Source: Macrophomina tecta (Eukaryota; Ascomycota; Dothideomycetes; Botryosphaeriales; Botryosphaeriaceae). From it: DNA of 64,000 nt. Positions 37,336 to 48,316 of the stretch are shown here, one piece after another (within the stretch, counting starts at the first letter, position 1; each line of letters begins with the position of its first letter). The notes beneath the pieces are model-generated. The model made no database searches, was not told the DNA's origin, and saw only the letters and a program-made list of their open reading frames with translations. Both the position numbers and the translations under genes were made by a program. The DNA is taken from positions 186,001 to 250,000 of the forward strand of contig JAKSGN010000001.1 in NCBI GenBank assembly GCA_024180945.1, in the 5' to 3' direction.

Positions 37336-38757
37336 TTGGCTAGTGTGATGAGCGACAGCCATGCGGAGAATGCCTCCGTCGCAACTTCGATTGCAGCTTT
37401 CTTACATCCGCGGTCGCATCCCAAGCCAGTCAGACTCTGGGACAGGACATCTCACCCGGCTATCCTCCAACCAAAGCTCGAAAGCGCGCTAGAACCGCTA
37501 CTTCTGCTCGCCCGTACAAACCGCTAGCTCCGTTGCCACCGGGGCCCTCATTGCGTACGCAGTTGACAACTCTCCAGGCCGAATTCAGCGCAATAACAAC
37601 AAGAATGGAAATGTTGAAGGGTGCCCAAGAGAAGATTGCCAATGCGGCACCATGCACCGACCGTGATACTACGGTCATTACATCTAGGGATTGGCAGCAA
37701 GACCTGCACCTGCTTTCCCATTTCGTGTCGTCTGCATCCCACAGCCTTGCACGAGATGATGGGCTATACTCGTTCCGGACACATACAGTGCCACAGCTGG
37801 CGCTCGAACACGTACTTTACCCTTCAGAAGAGAATGAATACACGTAGCACAGGCTTATCAGTACAACTTTAGATACCATTATTGCATGGCCTCCTCGCGG
37901 TCAGCGCGCTCCACCTCGCATACATCAACTTCAACAAGCGCGATGCCTATATTTCCATCTCAACTCACCATTGCTCCGCTGCCTTGGCCTTGTTTACCTC
38001 CCGCTTGCACGACATCACGGAACACAATTACCACGCGTATCTACTGCTCGCTTGGTTTATATACATCACAAACACGTTCATGGCCATCGATCCGCACATA
38101 CGTGGCATCGACATGACAGCCGAAGGCATCTTCCAGTCTTTCGTCCTTGTAAAAGGTAGTAACCAGACTCGCCAACCCCTCCTCTCCAGACAGGGCAAGC
38201 CACTGACGGGCAACCAATTTCTCCTTGAAATAGGCGTCAGCGAGATCTGCGCGCGGTCTCGCGCCTGGGCGCACGCGCAGAATTCCCCCATCGCCGCACT
38301 GGTCCGGCCGGGTCAGCTCTCATCGAGGCCCACGTCACGGTTCATGGCACGCCTGGAGAAGCTGGAATTCCTCGTCCGCCGCGAACCAGCGGAGAGCCAG
38401 CGGGAGACGTGCCTTGCTGCGCTGGAATCGCTGCGACTGACGTTCGCCGCAGTGGTGGACCCGCTTGCGCGGAGCGCGCGGGTATGGCGTTGGCCGGTGG
38501 CGCTGGATTGGCGGTTCCTGCAGCTGCTTGGCGCGAGTAAGCCGTTGTCGCTCGTCATCGTGGCACATTATGCCGCGCTGGTCAGATGCTGTGAGGGGCG
38601 GCAGTGGTTCGCGCAGGGGTGGAGCGCTGCTGTTATTAAGATGGCGTGTAATTGTATTGGAGATGATGAGGACTGGAAGGGATGGCTAGAATGGCCTGCG
38701 GCTTGCGTTAGAGATGGCGTGGACCTGTGTACGGAGTCTAACTGTCTGCGTCGCTAA
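37336..38757 (+). CDS. Fungal-specific transcription factor domain protein, lacking a visible Zn2Cys6 cluster
   Basis: Two segments join into one typical fungal regulator domain. The upstream one (37533-37811) reads DWQQDLHLLSHFVSS, then SLARDD, then VPQLALEH. An intron with GT at 37812 and AG at 37871-37872 leads into IPLLHGLLAVSALHLAYINF, the hallmark of C6 zinc-cluster regulators of the Fungal_trans_2 type. The reading frame runs to TAA at 38755. No CxxCxxxxxxC zinc cluster is found upstream; the ATG at 37336 is in another frame and would need a further intron, so the N-terminus is unsettled. Codon use is GC-rich without RIP stops. It may be a DNA-binding-less relative or a gene that lost its 5' exon. 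Confidence 0.6.
37812..37872 (+). other. Predicted intron in regulator-like gene
   Basis: 61 bp GT...AG; removing it joins ...LALEH to IPLLHGLLAVSAL in frame, matching the expected family sequence. The branch site is not canonical. Confidence 0.65.
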
Positions 38758-38836
38758 CTAACAGCGAAAAGACTAAATAAACCCTTATTTACTAACTTTT
38801 ACTAAATCTGCTCTATCGGACTAAACCTCTCCGTTA

Positions 38837-38940
38837 TAGACTACGGGCCTCTACCTCTAACGATCTAAATACTAAAGAGGGGGGATAGAAGGCCATATAA
38901 GGTTATTCTTAAATAGATATAAAAAGAGAATAAGTGTTAC
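38837..38940 (-). repeat. Fragment of Gypsy A/G-type LTR
   Basis: Matches the start of the Gypsy A LTR (GGGCCTCTACCTCTAACGAT, then CTAAATACTAAAGAGGG). It is truncated, with no target duplication. The following 310 bp (38941-39251) are AT-rich with purine runs and show no gene. Confidence 0.7.
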
Positions 38941-39256
38941 ACCGTTATACGTTCTAGGGAAGTATTACGACCTGCACTAAATTAATTTTCAAGTAGGTCT
39001 AGATTAACGTAGTTTCTAAGCTAAAGAGAAGAAGAAAAGGAAAAGAAAGAGAGATAAAAATAAGAAAGTTATATAGAGATAGCCTTAGTTTTTTTATATA
39101 TTAATTTCTAACCTATATTTAGTAAATACTCTATACGTATCTACTAACTTAGCTACTCCCTTACTATTCGGCGTAACTACTCGTTGCAAGTCCGGTTCGC
39201 AATAGAAATATAATTCTATTATCCCATCTTTCCGGGCGACTATACCCTAACAACGG

Positions 39257-39702
39257 TGTTACGGCGCAGCCTGCATAGGGTAATAAAGGTAGGAACAGCC
39301 CCGCCGAAGGCGAGCAGAACCGAAGAGATATAGATCAGAAATTACGTAACTCCCACGATTAGTTAGACCCACTCGCCCAGAAATTAAGCAGGTCAACCCA
39401 ACCGCTCAGTAGAACGGTCGCGATCAGTCACTAAGCGCAACACCTCCACTAAGCGTATAGATTATATACACTTTCCTACTTATATATAAACCACACTCCT
39501 TAGATAGCTTTGACCTTCGTGGTCAACTTCAATAACAATCCGCATATTATTAGTAACACGGCCTTCGCACGCAGTACTTAGTCTTATTACGTATTCGACT
39601 TACTCTCACCCTCTTCTTATACCCACTTAAGAAAAACCCCCTCAATAGGTTTTCTCCCTCTTTAGTATTTAGATCCTTAGAGGCAGAGGCCCGCTCGTTA
39701 CA
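39257..39702 (+). repeat. 5' LTR of Gypsy G
   Basis: 446 bp, TGTTACGGCG...GCTCGTTACA with intact TG and CA ends. It contains a TATA-like TATATATAAA at 39481 followed by the stem-loop at 39510-39526. Confidence 0.95.
39481..39526 (+). promoter_or_regulatory. Putative LTR promoter (TATA) and conserved stem-loop of Gypsy G
   Basis: TATATATAAA at 39481-39490, then at 39510-39526 a perfect 6 bp stem TTGACC/GGTCAA with a TTCGT loop. The spacing suits a transcription start just upstream of or at the hairpin, which would then lie in the R region of the RNA. The stem is kept in RIPed and non-RIPed LTRs. Confidence 0.55.
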
Positions 39703-39725
39703 CTTTAACCACTATCCTTATAAGG
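39703..39725 (+). other. Primer-position sequence of Gypsy G
   Basis: CTTTAACCACTATCCTTATA directly follows the 5' LTR. It lacks the TGG expected for a tRNA CCA-end primer. Its complement contains AGTGGTTAAAG, close to the D-arm of some eukaryotic tRNAs and to the 3' arm of the LTR hairpin (GTGGTYAA). Confidence 0.5.
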
Positions 39726-39793
39726 AGAGGAAGGCTCTAAGATTAAGTCTCATCGGGTAAGGTATTACCCCCTAACGAGTTTAGAAAACAGCA

Positions 39794-42700
39794 ATGGCAC
39801 TAGGATCTTAGATAGAGGTCGACCCAGCAGAGGGTTAGGTTCAGGATACCTAGGAGCTAGCTTAGCCCACACAGCAACCGGAGCCTACTAGAGCTAAGCT
39901 CTTATAGCTTATTAAGGAGCTAAAGGCTTAGAACGCTCGACTAATTAAGTATACGACAAAGCGGAGCGCTACTAAGATTAAAGTAGCGGCACCCGAGAAG
40001 TTCGATAGAAATAGAAAGAAGCTCTAATCCTTTCTACTCTAAATATAATGCTACCTCTAGTTTAATCAAGCGCAATTCGACAGCGACGCCGAGAAAGTAC
40101 TCTTCGCATTAACCTACCTTAGAGGAACGGTAAAGGCATAAATAGAACTATATCTTCGCGACTATCTAGCTAACGAATACTCTCTCGAGAAGAGACGAGA
40201 AAAGACTAAGAAAATCTTCGGTATCTATACGGGATTCGCAGACAACCTTAGGGCCACTTTTAATAATCGAGATAAAGTCCGCAAAGCCTCTAACGATATT
40301 ATAACCGTTAAATAACTAGGATCTATAGCTATCTACGCGACTAAGTTCTAGTAGCTTATAGCCTACCTTAAATAGTTAAATAAGACTTTCCGCGACCTCT
40401 TCTACAAGGGCCTAAAGGAAGAAGTTAAGAAGAATATAATTACCTATAAATATCCGTCTACCTTCTAGAAGATGGTAGACCTTGCGTCTTAGATCGACGG
40501 TCGTATATACGAATAGAAAGTGGGTTCTCGATAAGCTAATACCTCGAAGCCTCGCCGTAAAAGAATAACCCTCGAAGGCAGAGACGCTATAGCCCTTAAC
40601 GCGACTAATAAATAGGATTCTAAGAAGGGCAATAATAATAGTCGAAATAATAATAAGAAGCCTAAAGAACCTAACCTAAACTAGACGGACGAATAAAAAT
40701 AGCGCTATAGAAATCGACTCTATATTACCTACGGTAGTAATAAGTACTTCTCTCCTAAGTACCCGTAGAACCCTCGCAACAAGAAAGAAGAAAAATAGAC
40801 CTTAAGCGCTTAGCGTAAAGTATTAGTCGCCTCCCGCTAAGACAACTATAATACGCTACACTAGATAGCCTATTACGATGATGACTACTAAATGCACTAA
40901 AGTAGTAAAGATATATCGGGATAGTATCTCTATAAACCTCGACCATTCGGTATAATAACTAGGAACGAAGAAGTTATCGAGACTAACGATATTATTAATA
41001 GCTTCCCCTTAGACGAGAAACTCGTAAATAGCGAGACCGAAGAACTATACGACTCGACGAATAGCGAAATAAAAGCTATACCGGACCCTATAACCCTTTC
41101 GAAACTCGAGCGCCTTACAGCTAAGTATAGAATTAGCGTAGAAATAATAAACGAGAATAATTAACTCGCCTAGATAATCTAGATTCCCCACGAGAGAGGG
41201 TTGGCCCTTATAGTACTATAAATATAGCGCCAAGAGACCCTCTAGAAAACCCGTATCGAGCAAGATAGAAAGAAGTACGAACTTATCGTTATAAAGAAAA
41301 CCGCGCTCGTAATACTTTATTAAGAAATAACTACTTAATAGTAAGTAGACTATAACTCCCTCTAAGAATTAGTAAGGATTCTTTATTAGTATAGCACGGT
41401 AACTATCTAGAACCGCACACTCTAGTAGATACCGGACGAGAAACTTAATATACTAACCTTTCGATACTAGGTACGAAAGGACATAGTCTACCAGCGGAAA
41501 TAGTTACGCACTAATAAATAGACCGACTAAAAGTAAGTATACCTTTAAGTTAATAAATAGAAAGACTATATATATAGTAAAGTCTACGGCTATCTAAAGC
41601 CAAAAAACTAGACGGCCCTATAGTATTAGGATTAACCTAGGGGCCATAGTCTAGGTTCCTTTATATAGTATTACGCACATTAACTACGGAAATTCTTACC
41701 GGACTAAATCTTTAGAGATAATTTAAAACGAAAGAAACGCTTAACGAATAACCTATCTTAATACTAATCGATATAGGGTCGAGCGGAAACTTTATACACA
41801 ACGAGTTTATAGAATAATATAAGATCCTATACCGAAAAAAGAAAGAGCTATATCCGCTTAGTAGATTTAATAAAAAAAGCTTAGTCTACGGAGAAGACTA
41901 GGTAAAGATAGAAATGAAGAAAGCGACCCTTTAAATTAAGAACTATTAGAAGTAGATCTCTCTCGATATCCAATAAATCCCCGGGTATAATATTATTCTA
42001 GGTATACCCTAGATTTAAATATAGAAACCTATCTTCGACTTTAGCGAAGGAGACGAAATTGTCTTCTAAAAAAAGATCGACGACCTCCTACGGGAATTCG
42101 GTTTACGTATAAAAAACGGGTTAATAAACATCCTAAATCGACTCTTATCTACTATAAATCGAAAAGTAGCTAGCGTAAGGCCTAAGAGTAGTAGCTATAT
42201 AGGCGACTCTAATAGTAGTATAAGTTAGAACTAGAACTATAATGCGGAAGGCGAAGACTCCTTAGTAAAATATAATCCTATTATAGGAATAAGCCCTACT
42301 AAGCGAAATAATATCCTCGAATTATTAGAAGAGACGCAAGACTTAAACAATAGCGTAAGACCTAGCGTCGGTAGTATTAACGGCAACCTTAAGAAAAGTC
42401 TAAGATAGGACTAGGACTATAGCGTATAAAACGCCGCCTCCTCGGTAAAATATAGCACCTTAAGCGGAGTAAGCCCTACCGAGTCTAGTATTCCCGAAAA
42501 CCAGGTATAACACTTATCACGAAGAACTACGCGGAGAAAGCGTAAGGCTAAGAGTAAGGCTTCGCGGAAGTAATTAGTAGCCCTAAAATCTCTAGTAGAC
42601 ATCTAAACAATCTTAAAAAAGGTATTTAGGCGTATACGACGCTAAGAACAATAAGTCTACCTTATATATATTAAATTCTCACCGGCGATGCAATAGAGAG

Positions 42701-45700
42701 CACTAGCCAGGGCCTAATAAAAAAAACTAAGAAATAAAGACTATCCAACTCCTATCGGAGAAGATAATCCTGCGAGGATTAAGAGAGGATAATACGGTAG
42801 TTTAGAGATATAGTAGTAACTATAAGAAATACCTCTAATACCGGAAATAGAAATGGTACCCGACGAGTATTAGAACTTAGTTACCGTTTACTAAGAAAGA
42901 GGAAAGGGAGACTTACCTAAATATTAACTATAGAACTATAAGATTCCGCTTAAGCTAGGAACGAAACTAGCTTATAAGCCTATCTACTTCTTATTAAAGA
43001 AGAAAATAGAGGCTTTAAAGAAATATATTAAGAAGAACCTCGAATAAGAATATATTTGGCTATTAACGTTATTAGCCGAATATCCAATCCTCTTCGTTTC
43101 TAAGAAGAATAGTAAGTTACGCCTCTATATTAACTATTAATAGCTTAATAATATTATAATTAAGAACTAATACCCGCTTCTACATATTAACGAGCTCTAG
43201 AATAAGTTAGGAAATATAAAGTACTTTACGAAGCTAAACCTCCGGGACGGATATTACTTAGTTAGAATTAAGAAAAGAAAAGAGTAAAAGATAGCCTTTC
43301 GCACGAGACTAGGACTATACGAGTATACGATTATACTATTCAGGCTTACTAACGCGCTAGTAACCTTTTAGAATCTAGTTAACGATACGCTACGCGAGTA
43401 CTTAGATATCTTCTATATAGCTTATCTTAACGATATCCTTATCTTTTTAGAAACCCTTAAGGAATATAAGAAGTATATTAAAAAGATCCTAGAAATACTT
43501 TAAGTAAAGAATCTTACTATTATACTAAATAAGTACTTTTAGCATACCTAGAAAGTAAAATTCTTAGGCTTTATTATTACCCCCGGATATGTCGGTATGG
43601 ACGACTCGAAACTAGATTCTATTAGGAAATAGCTAGTACTAAAGACGATTAAGGAAGTATAGTCCTTTCTTAGATTCGCGAACTTCTATAGGAAGTTTAT
43701 CTAGAACTATTTAAAGGTTACGAAACCTTTAACGCGACTTACTTAGAAGAAGTATAGCTTCTAATAGAGAGACGATTAGTAGCAAGCCTTTAATTCGCTA
43801 AAGCAGATATTTTACGAAGTACCCGTCTTAGGGATATATAATCCCAATAAACTAATCGAAGTAGAAACTAATACGTTAGAATTTACCCTAGGAGTATTGT
43901 TACGAACCCCCGGGGACAAGGGCTTTATGACCCCGCGGGCTGGGAGCCCGCACGGGAAAAGGCACCGCAGGGGCCAGAAACCCTCACGGGCAGCAGAGCC
44001 GCACGACCAAGGCGCCCGCACGGGAAAACCAGCCTCAAGGGAGGACGGCGCGTACGGACCCAGGCTAGGCAACAACAGAAGCCCACACGGGAACGACGCC
44101 CACGCGGCGCAGCGACACACCAAGGGCAGAATCCCGCAGGGGAAGAATCAGTCACGGAAGTACGCTTGGCCAAACCGGGTAGTAAGTACAGGAGTATACA
44201 CCCTTGCCAAGGGCAGGAGATGGAACCCGGGAAACCGACTTTCGAGCACGAAGAACGAACAAGAGAAAGGCGGACATATCGTCCGCTCATCAAGGAAGAA
44301 GTCGGATTCCGGAAAACGGGCATTAGCGCCCAAGTCACGTGGGGCCCACCAGGCCCACTCGAGGATCAGAAGCCTTGGCACTGATCCAACTCTCAGATTG
44401 ATCCAACACCACGACTGATCCAACAGTCGTCCTGATCCCCAGATTGTCATAGCTTTCCTACAGTATATAGAACACACTCATTAGGTAGTACTTTGGCCTT
44501 CGTGGTCAACTCAAGATTCCAATACAGACTTATTGGAGGTAACAAGCCTGACGCGCACCGCGCACCGACCTGTCACGTGATCGCTACCCATCGTTCCAAT
44601 CCTTTACCCTTCTCTTGTCCTTCAAGGTAAACCTTACCGCTACCTGACCCTGCTAGGCGACTCCGAAGCCTAGTGGAAGAGGCCGCCGTTACAAGTATAC
44701 CTTAGCTAGTCTAACGATAAAGGTAGATAGCATCCGATCGCGTTCTACTTAAGAAAGTTTACCCCAGTAGAGCTTAACTACGATACTTATAATAAGAAGC
44801 TCTTAGCTATCGTCTTAGTATTTAAGCACTAGAGATACTACCTAGAAGGAGCCGACTAATAGGTAATAGTATATTATAACTATTAGAATCTTACGCGCTT
44901 TACTACGACTAAGAAGCTAAACCGACGATAGGTTCGCTAGTTATAAGAATTAGCATCCTATAATTTTAAGATTACGTATAGAAAAGGTATAGATAACGCC
45001 GTCGCTAACGCGCTTAGTAGGAGGGTAGACTATATAGAAAAAAGAATCGAGCCGTAACCTATAGTATTATAGTAGACGAGCGATAGATCGCTTACCCTTA
45101 CTAGATAGTCTTTCCTAATACTTCGTATTAAGTTAAACCCGTGGCATTAGAAGATCTAAGAAGTATACGCTTAGAACTCCTTCGCGCAGAAACTTTTAGC
45201 GCTTAAAGACGACCCGCGTATTACTTAAGATAGAAAAGAAACGCTTCTCTTTAAAGAATTAATCTATATCCCGATAAGACTACGAGAAGCACTCGTTAAG
45301 GATATATATATAGCACCCGCGTATAGATATTAGGGCATCGACAAAACGACTAAGAGAATCACGTAAAACTTCTACTTTCCGGGATTACGAAAAATAGTCC
45401 AGCGTATAGTTTCATAATACGACCTTTATATCCGAAGTAAAGCCGTAATACATGCTCTATACGGATAACTATAACCCCTAGAAGTTCTAGAACGACTATA
45501 GTAATAGATTACGCTAGACTTTATTATAAAACTACCTAGGTCTAGGGACCTAATTATAGGAGTTAAGTACGACTCAATCCTAGTCTTTATCGATAGACTT
45601 ATAAAGTACGCACTCTTTTTACCCTACTTAGAGGTATCGAATATAGAATAGCTAGCCTATACGTTTCTCTAATACATCTTCGCGGATCGCGGAATACCGG

Positions 45701-46622
45701 AAGTATTAGTCTCGGATAGAAATAAGCTAATAAGATTAGAATTTTAGCAAATACTTACGCGCTAGCTTAGAGTAAAGAATAAACTCTCTATAACGGTATA
45801 CGCATAAACCGACGGCTAGATAGAACGGATAAACCGGACTCTCGAATAATATCTTCGCTATTACATTAACTATCTATAGGATAACTAGGCTATATAGCTA
45901 CCTATAGTATAATTCGCCTATAATAGCGCTAAGTAAGAGTTAACTAACGTATCTCCGTTCTTTACTAACTATAGGTTTAAACTAGACGCGTATAGAGAGG
46001 CTATTCTAAGTAGAAAATTAGCCTAGAAAGGCGTTCTTAAGGCCGAGTAGCTAAGAGAACTATATAAAGCTATTAGTCTTAATCTTAAATACGTACGAAT
46101 TATAATGTCTAAATACTATAACAGACGGCACTAGGCGGCACTAAATCTTAAAAGAGGGGATAAAGTATACCTCCTTACGAAAAATATTAAATTAAAACGA
46201 CCGAGCGATAAATTAGATTTTAAGAAAATCAGTCTATTTAAAATTATAGAGAAACTCGGAGAAGTTACGTATCGACTTAAATTACCTAATATACGAATAA
46301 ATTCTATCTTTTACGTAGTATTGCTCGAGCTAGCACTAGAAAACGCCACTATCCTAAAAACTTAAAAAGAGATTATACTAGAAAACCCTAATACCGAAGA
46401 AGACTAGTACCTAGTCGAAAAGATTCTAGACTATAAGCGGTTCGGCCGTTAGCTTAAATATCTCGTTAAATAGGAAGGTTACGGAAATAAAGATAATTAG
46501 TAGGTACTAAAGAATAATATATACCTAGACCTTATTACGGAATTTTATCGCTAGAACCCTAACCTCCCGCGAAAACAAGGCCGTTCTTAAGCGAGAACAA
46601 CGGAAGACCCTTAAGAGCCGTA
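39794..46622 (+). pseudogene. Gypsy G gag-pol with chromodomain, RIPed and split by a solo LTR
   Basis: Gag starts at ATG 39794 (MALGS, then TAG at a Gln codon). Its zinc knuckle at 40717-40770 has Tyr for Cys (YGSNKYFFSPKYP-like), a direct TpG-to-TpA trace. The protease at about 41769 reads DIGSSGNF. Reverse transcriptase covers 42950-43600 with AYLND in the catalytic box (Asp to Asn). RNase H starts near 43790 and is broken after F-T-L-G-V by the solo LTR (43898-44693), resuming at 44694. Integrase is at about 45240-46000. The chromodomain at 46408-46557 starts YLVEKILDYKRF. The frame ends near 46622, overlapping the antisense gene by about 60 bp. Non-functional. Confidence 0.88.
43898..44693 (+). 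repeat. Solo LTR of Gypsy B family, not RIPed, inside Gypsy G
   Basis: 796 bp, TGTTACGAAC...GCCGTTACA, with a perfect 5 bp duplication AGTAT (43893-43897 and 44694-44698). It is GC-rich with abundant CpA/TpG, in sharp contrast to the surrounding RIPed pol. It matches the Gypsy B LTRs but carries about 100 bp more near its left end (about 43930-44020). It also carries the stem-loop TTGGCC/GGTCAA at 44493-44509, where a G-U pair replaces an A... C change in Gypsy G. A whole element inserted here after RIP and then collapsed by LTR-LTR recombination, leaving the solo LTR. Confidence 0.95.
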
Positions 46623-47367
46623 ATATCTTACACTAGAAACGGTAATAAACGAGCAGGATTTACCGGTCTAGAAGAACGCGGAGACCTCGCGCTAGCCATA
46701 GACTCGCTAGTAGACTCGGCTAGCATAGCCTTCTACGGCGTAGTAAACCCTACCGTCACGTAACGTAGCCGTTTTAACGCGGACGGACCCTTAGAACCTT
46801 TAGAATTAGAATTGTTTTCCTTATCTACCGCTAACGCTACTAGAAGCTTCTTCGTCTTACGATAATTATACTCGCTTAGCGCATCTAGACTACCTAACTT
46901 AGAAAGAAGAGCCTTATAACTACGCTCTTCTAATAATCGCTAATTCTTGCGTAACCGCTTTAACCGGGTAGCGGTAGTATCTAACTCTTTCTACTAATAG
47001 CTTAACGCCTCTTATAAACGATTTAGCTTAGCTAGGAAAGTAAAAAACTTCTCGTATACCTCGGCCTCTTTAGCTTTTAACTTCTCCTGCTCCCGCCGAA
47101 GGCTTAAGGCTAGCGATAATTAGTAAAAATCTAACCGATAAAATAAAAAAGCAACGCACCCCTAGAGAGTAATATCTTCTTCGTATTATACATTGTTACA
47201 CCCTTCGCAATACAAGCCCCGTAATAATTATAGTTCGGAGCAACCTTATAAACCGTACCGTTTAACTCACAATCGAAATAAGGACGCGATAAAGGCAAGA
47301 AAACCAACTCTACTAAGGCTACTAAACGATAGCGCTCCTTAGTCGTATCCCGTTTCCGTTTAGACAT
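46559..47367 (-). pseudogene. Antisense coiled-coil gene of Gypsy G (opposite strand to gag-pol)
   Basis: It starts at an intact ATG (47367), 99 bp inside the 3' LTR, with MSKRKRD. It runs without a stop for 78 codons through YFDCELNG and ACIAKGVTMYNTKKILL. An intron is then needed: GTGCGT donor near 47155, ACTAAT branch-like site, GCTAG acceptor near 47110. The second exon gives a strong coiled coil (EQEKLKAKEAEVYEKFF; RLKRLRKN; RLLEERSYKALL) and the C-terminal block VNPARLLPF, DITALKGL, LFSLKNGLVF before TAG at 46559-46561. A few TAG/TAA codons at Gln positions interrupt exon 2. It is the least damaged of the four antisense copies. I know no named family for it. Confidence 0.75.
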
Positions 47368-47465
47368 GGTGGACTTACGGAAAGAAAGCAATCCCAGAAG
47401 AAAATATAGAAAAATAAACAATACGAATAAATCTTCGGGCCGAAGATCCTTAAGAGGGGGAATAA

Positions 47466-47911
47466 TATTACGGCGCAGCCTATATAGGGTAATAAAGGTA
47501 GGAACAGCCCCGCCAAAGGCGAGCAAAACCAAAGAGATATAGGTTAGGAATTACGTAACTCCCGCGATTAGTTAGACCCACTCGCCCAGAAATTAAGTAG
47601 GTTAACCCAACCGCTTAGTAAGACGGTCGCGATTAGTTACTAAGCGCAACACCTCCACTAAGTGTATAAATTATATACACTTTCCTACTTATATATAAAC
47701 CACACTCCTTAGATAGCTTTGACCTTCGTGGTCAACTTTAATAATAATCCGCACATTATTAGTAACACGGCCTTCGCACGCAGTACTTAGTCTCATCACG
47801 TGTTCGACTTACTCTCACCCTCTTCTTGTACCCACTTAAGGAAAACCCCCTCGACAGGTTTTCTCCCTCTTTAGTGTTTGGATCCTTAGAGGCAGAGGCC
47901 CGCTCGTTACA
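47466..47911 (+). repeat. 3' LTR of Gypsy G
   Basis: 446 bp. Its start is RIPed (TATTACGG) while its last about 140 bp are not (TTTAGTGTTTGGATCC versus TTTAGTATTTAGATCC in the 5' copy). The hairpin is at 47719-47735. Confidence 0.95.
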
Positions 47912-48316
47912 AACGGGACTCTGTTGCGCTACTTACTTTCTGATTAAGCTCTTTAAGCGCTATTTTCTACGCTTAGTATTCCCTGCAGGTTTTCTTCCCG
48001 TGTGGGTTTCTGTCCCCTGGGGGATATCTACTCGTGCGGGACTAACGCCCGTGGGATTCGTAATAGAAATAATAACTTTTAATATAGGAATAAGAGAAAG
48101 TCACGCGATTTACCGCCTATCGAGGATTCCTTCGAGGCTTCTTATATTTTTAGACTCTAGACTATAACAGCTGGGACCTTATTAAGGGATAATAGGAATA
48201 GTAACGTAGTTTAAATACGGCGGGCCGAAATGTACGAAGTTAGTACCCTTAAAAATACTCTCCTGCCTGCTCAATAGTTAGCTTAACTATACGGTTATTA
48301 AAAATGCTTTCTATGC
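47912..48316. other. No gene; weak LTR-like remnants
   Basis: After the Gypsy G duplication a GC-richer patch (about 47980-48055) resembles the reverse strand of the left half of the solo LTR (TTCTTCCCGTGTGGGTTTCTG). The rest is AT-rich and 3' of the hydrolase gene. Confidence 0.45.

Larger units (their letters stand above)
39257..47911 (+). mobile_element. Gypsy G: chromodomain LTR retrotransposon, same family as Gypsy A
   Basis: Perfect 5 bp duplication AACGG at 39252-39256 and 47912-47916. LTRs of 446 bp lie at 39257-39702 and 47466-47911. Subtracting the nested solo LTR and its duplication leaves about 7.85 kb. It reads left to right: Gag, protease, reverse transcriptase, RNase H, integrase, chromodomain, with an antisense gene and polypurine tract (AAGAGGGGGAATAA) before the 3' LTR. 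It is RIPed, but less than A; the outermost part of each LTR keeps TG/CA. Confidence 0.95.

Noticed and set aside
43812..44477. Several overlapping open frames of 100-173 codons on both strands
   Set aside because: They lie within the GC-rich solo LTR and exist only because that sequence has few stops; no domain and no conservation in the Gypsy B LTRs.
47826..48167. 113-codon plus-strand frame
   Set aside because: Starts inside the Gypsy G 3' LTR and runs into LTR-like debris.
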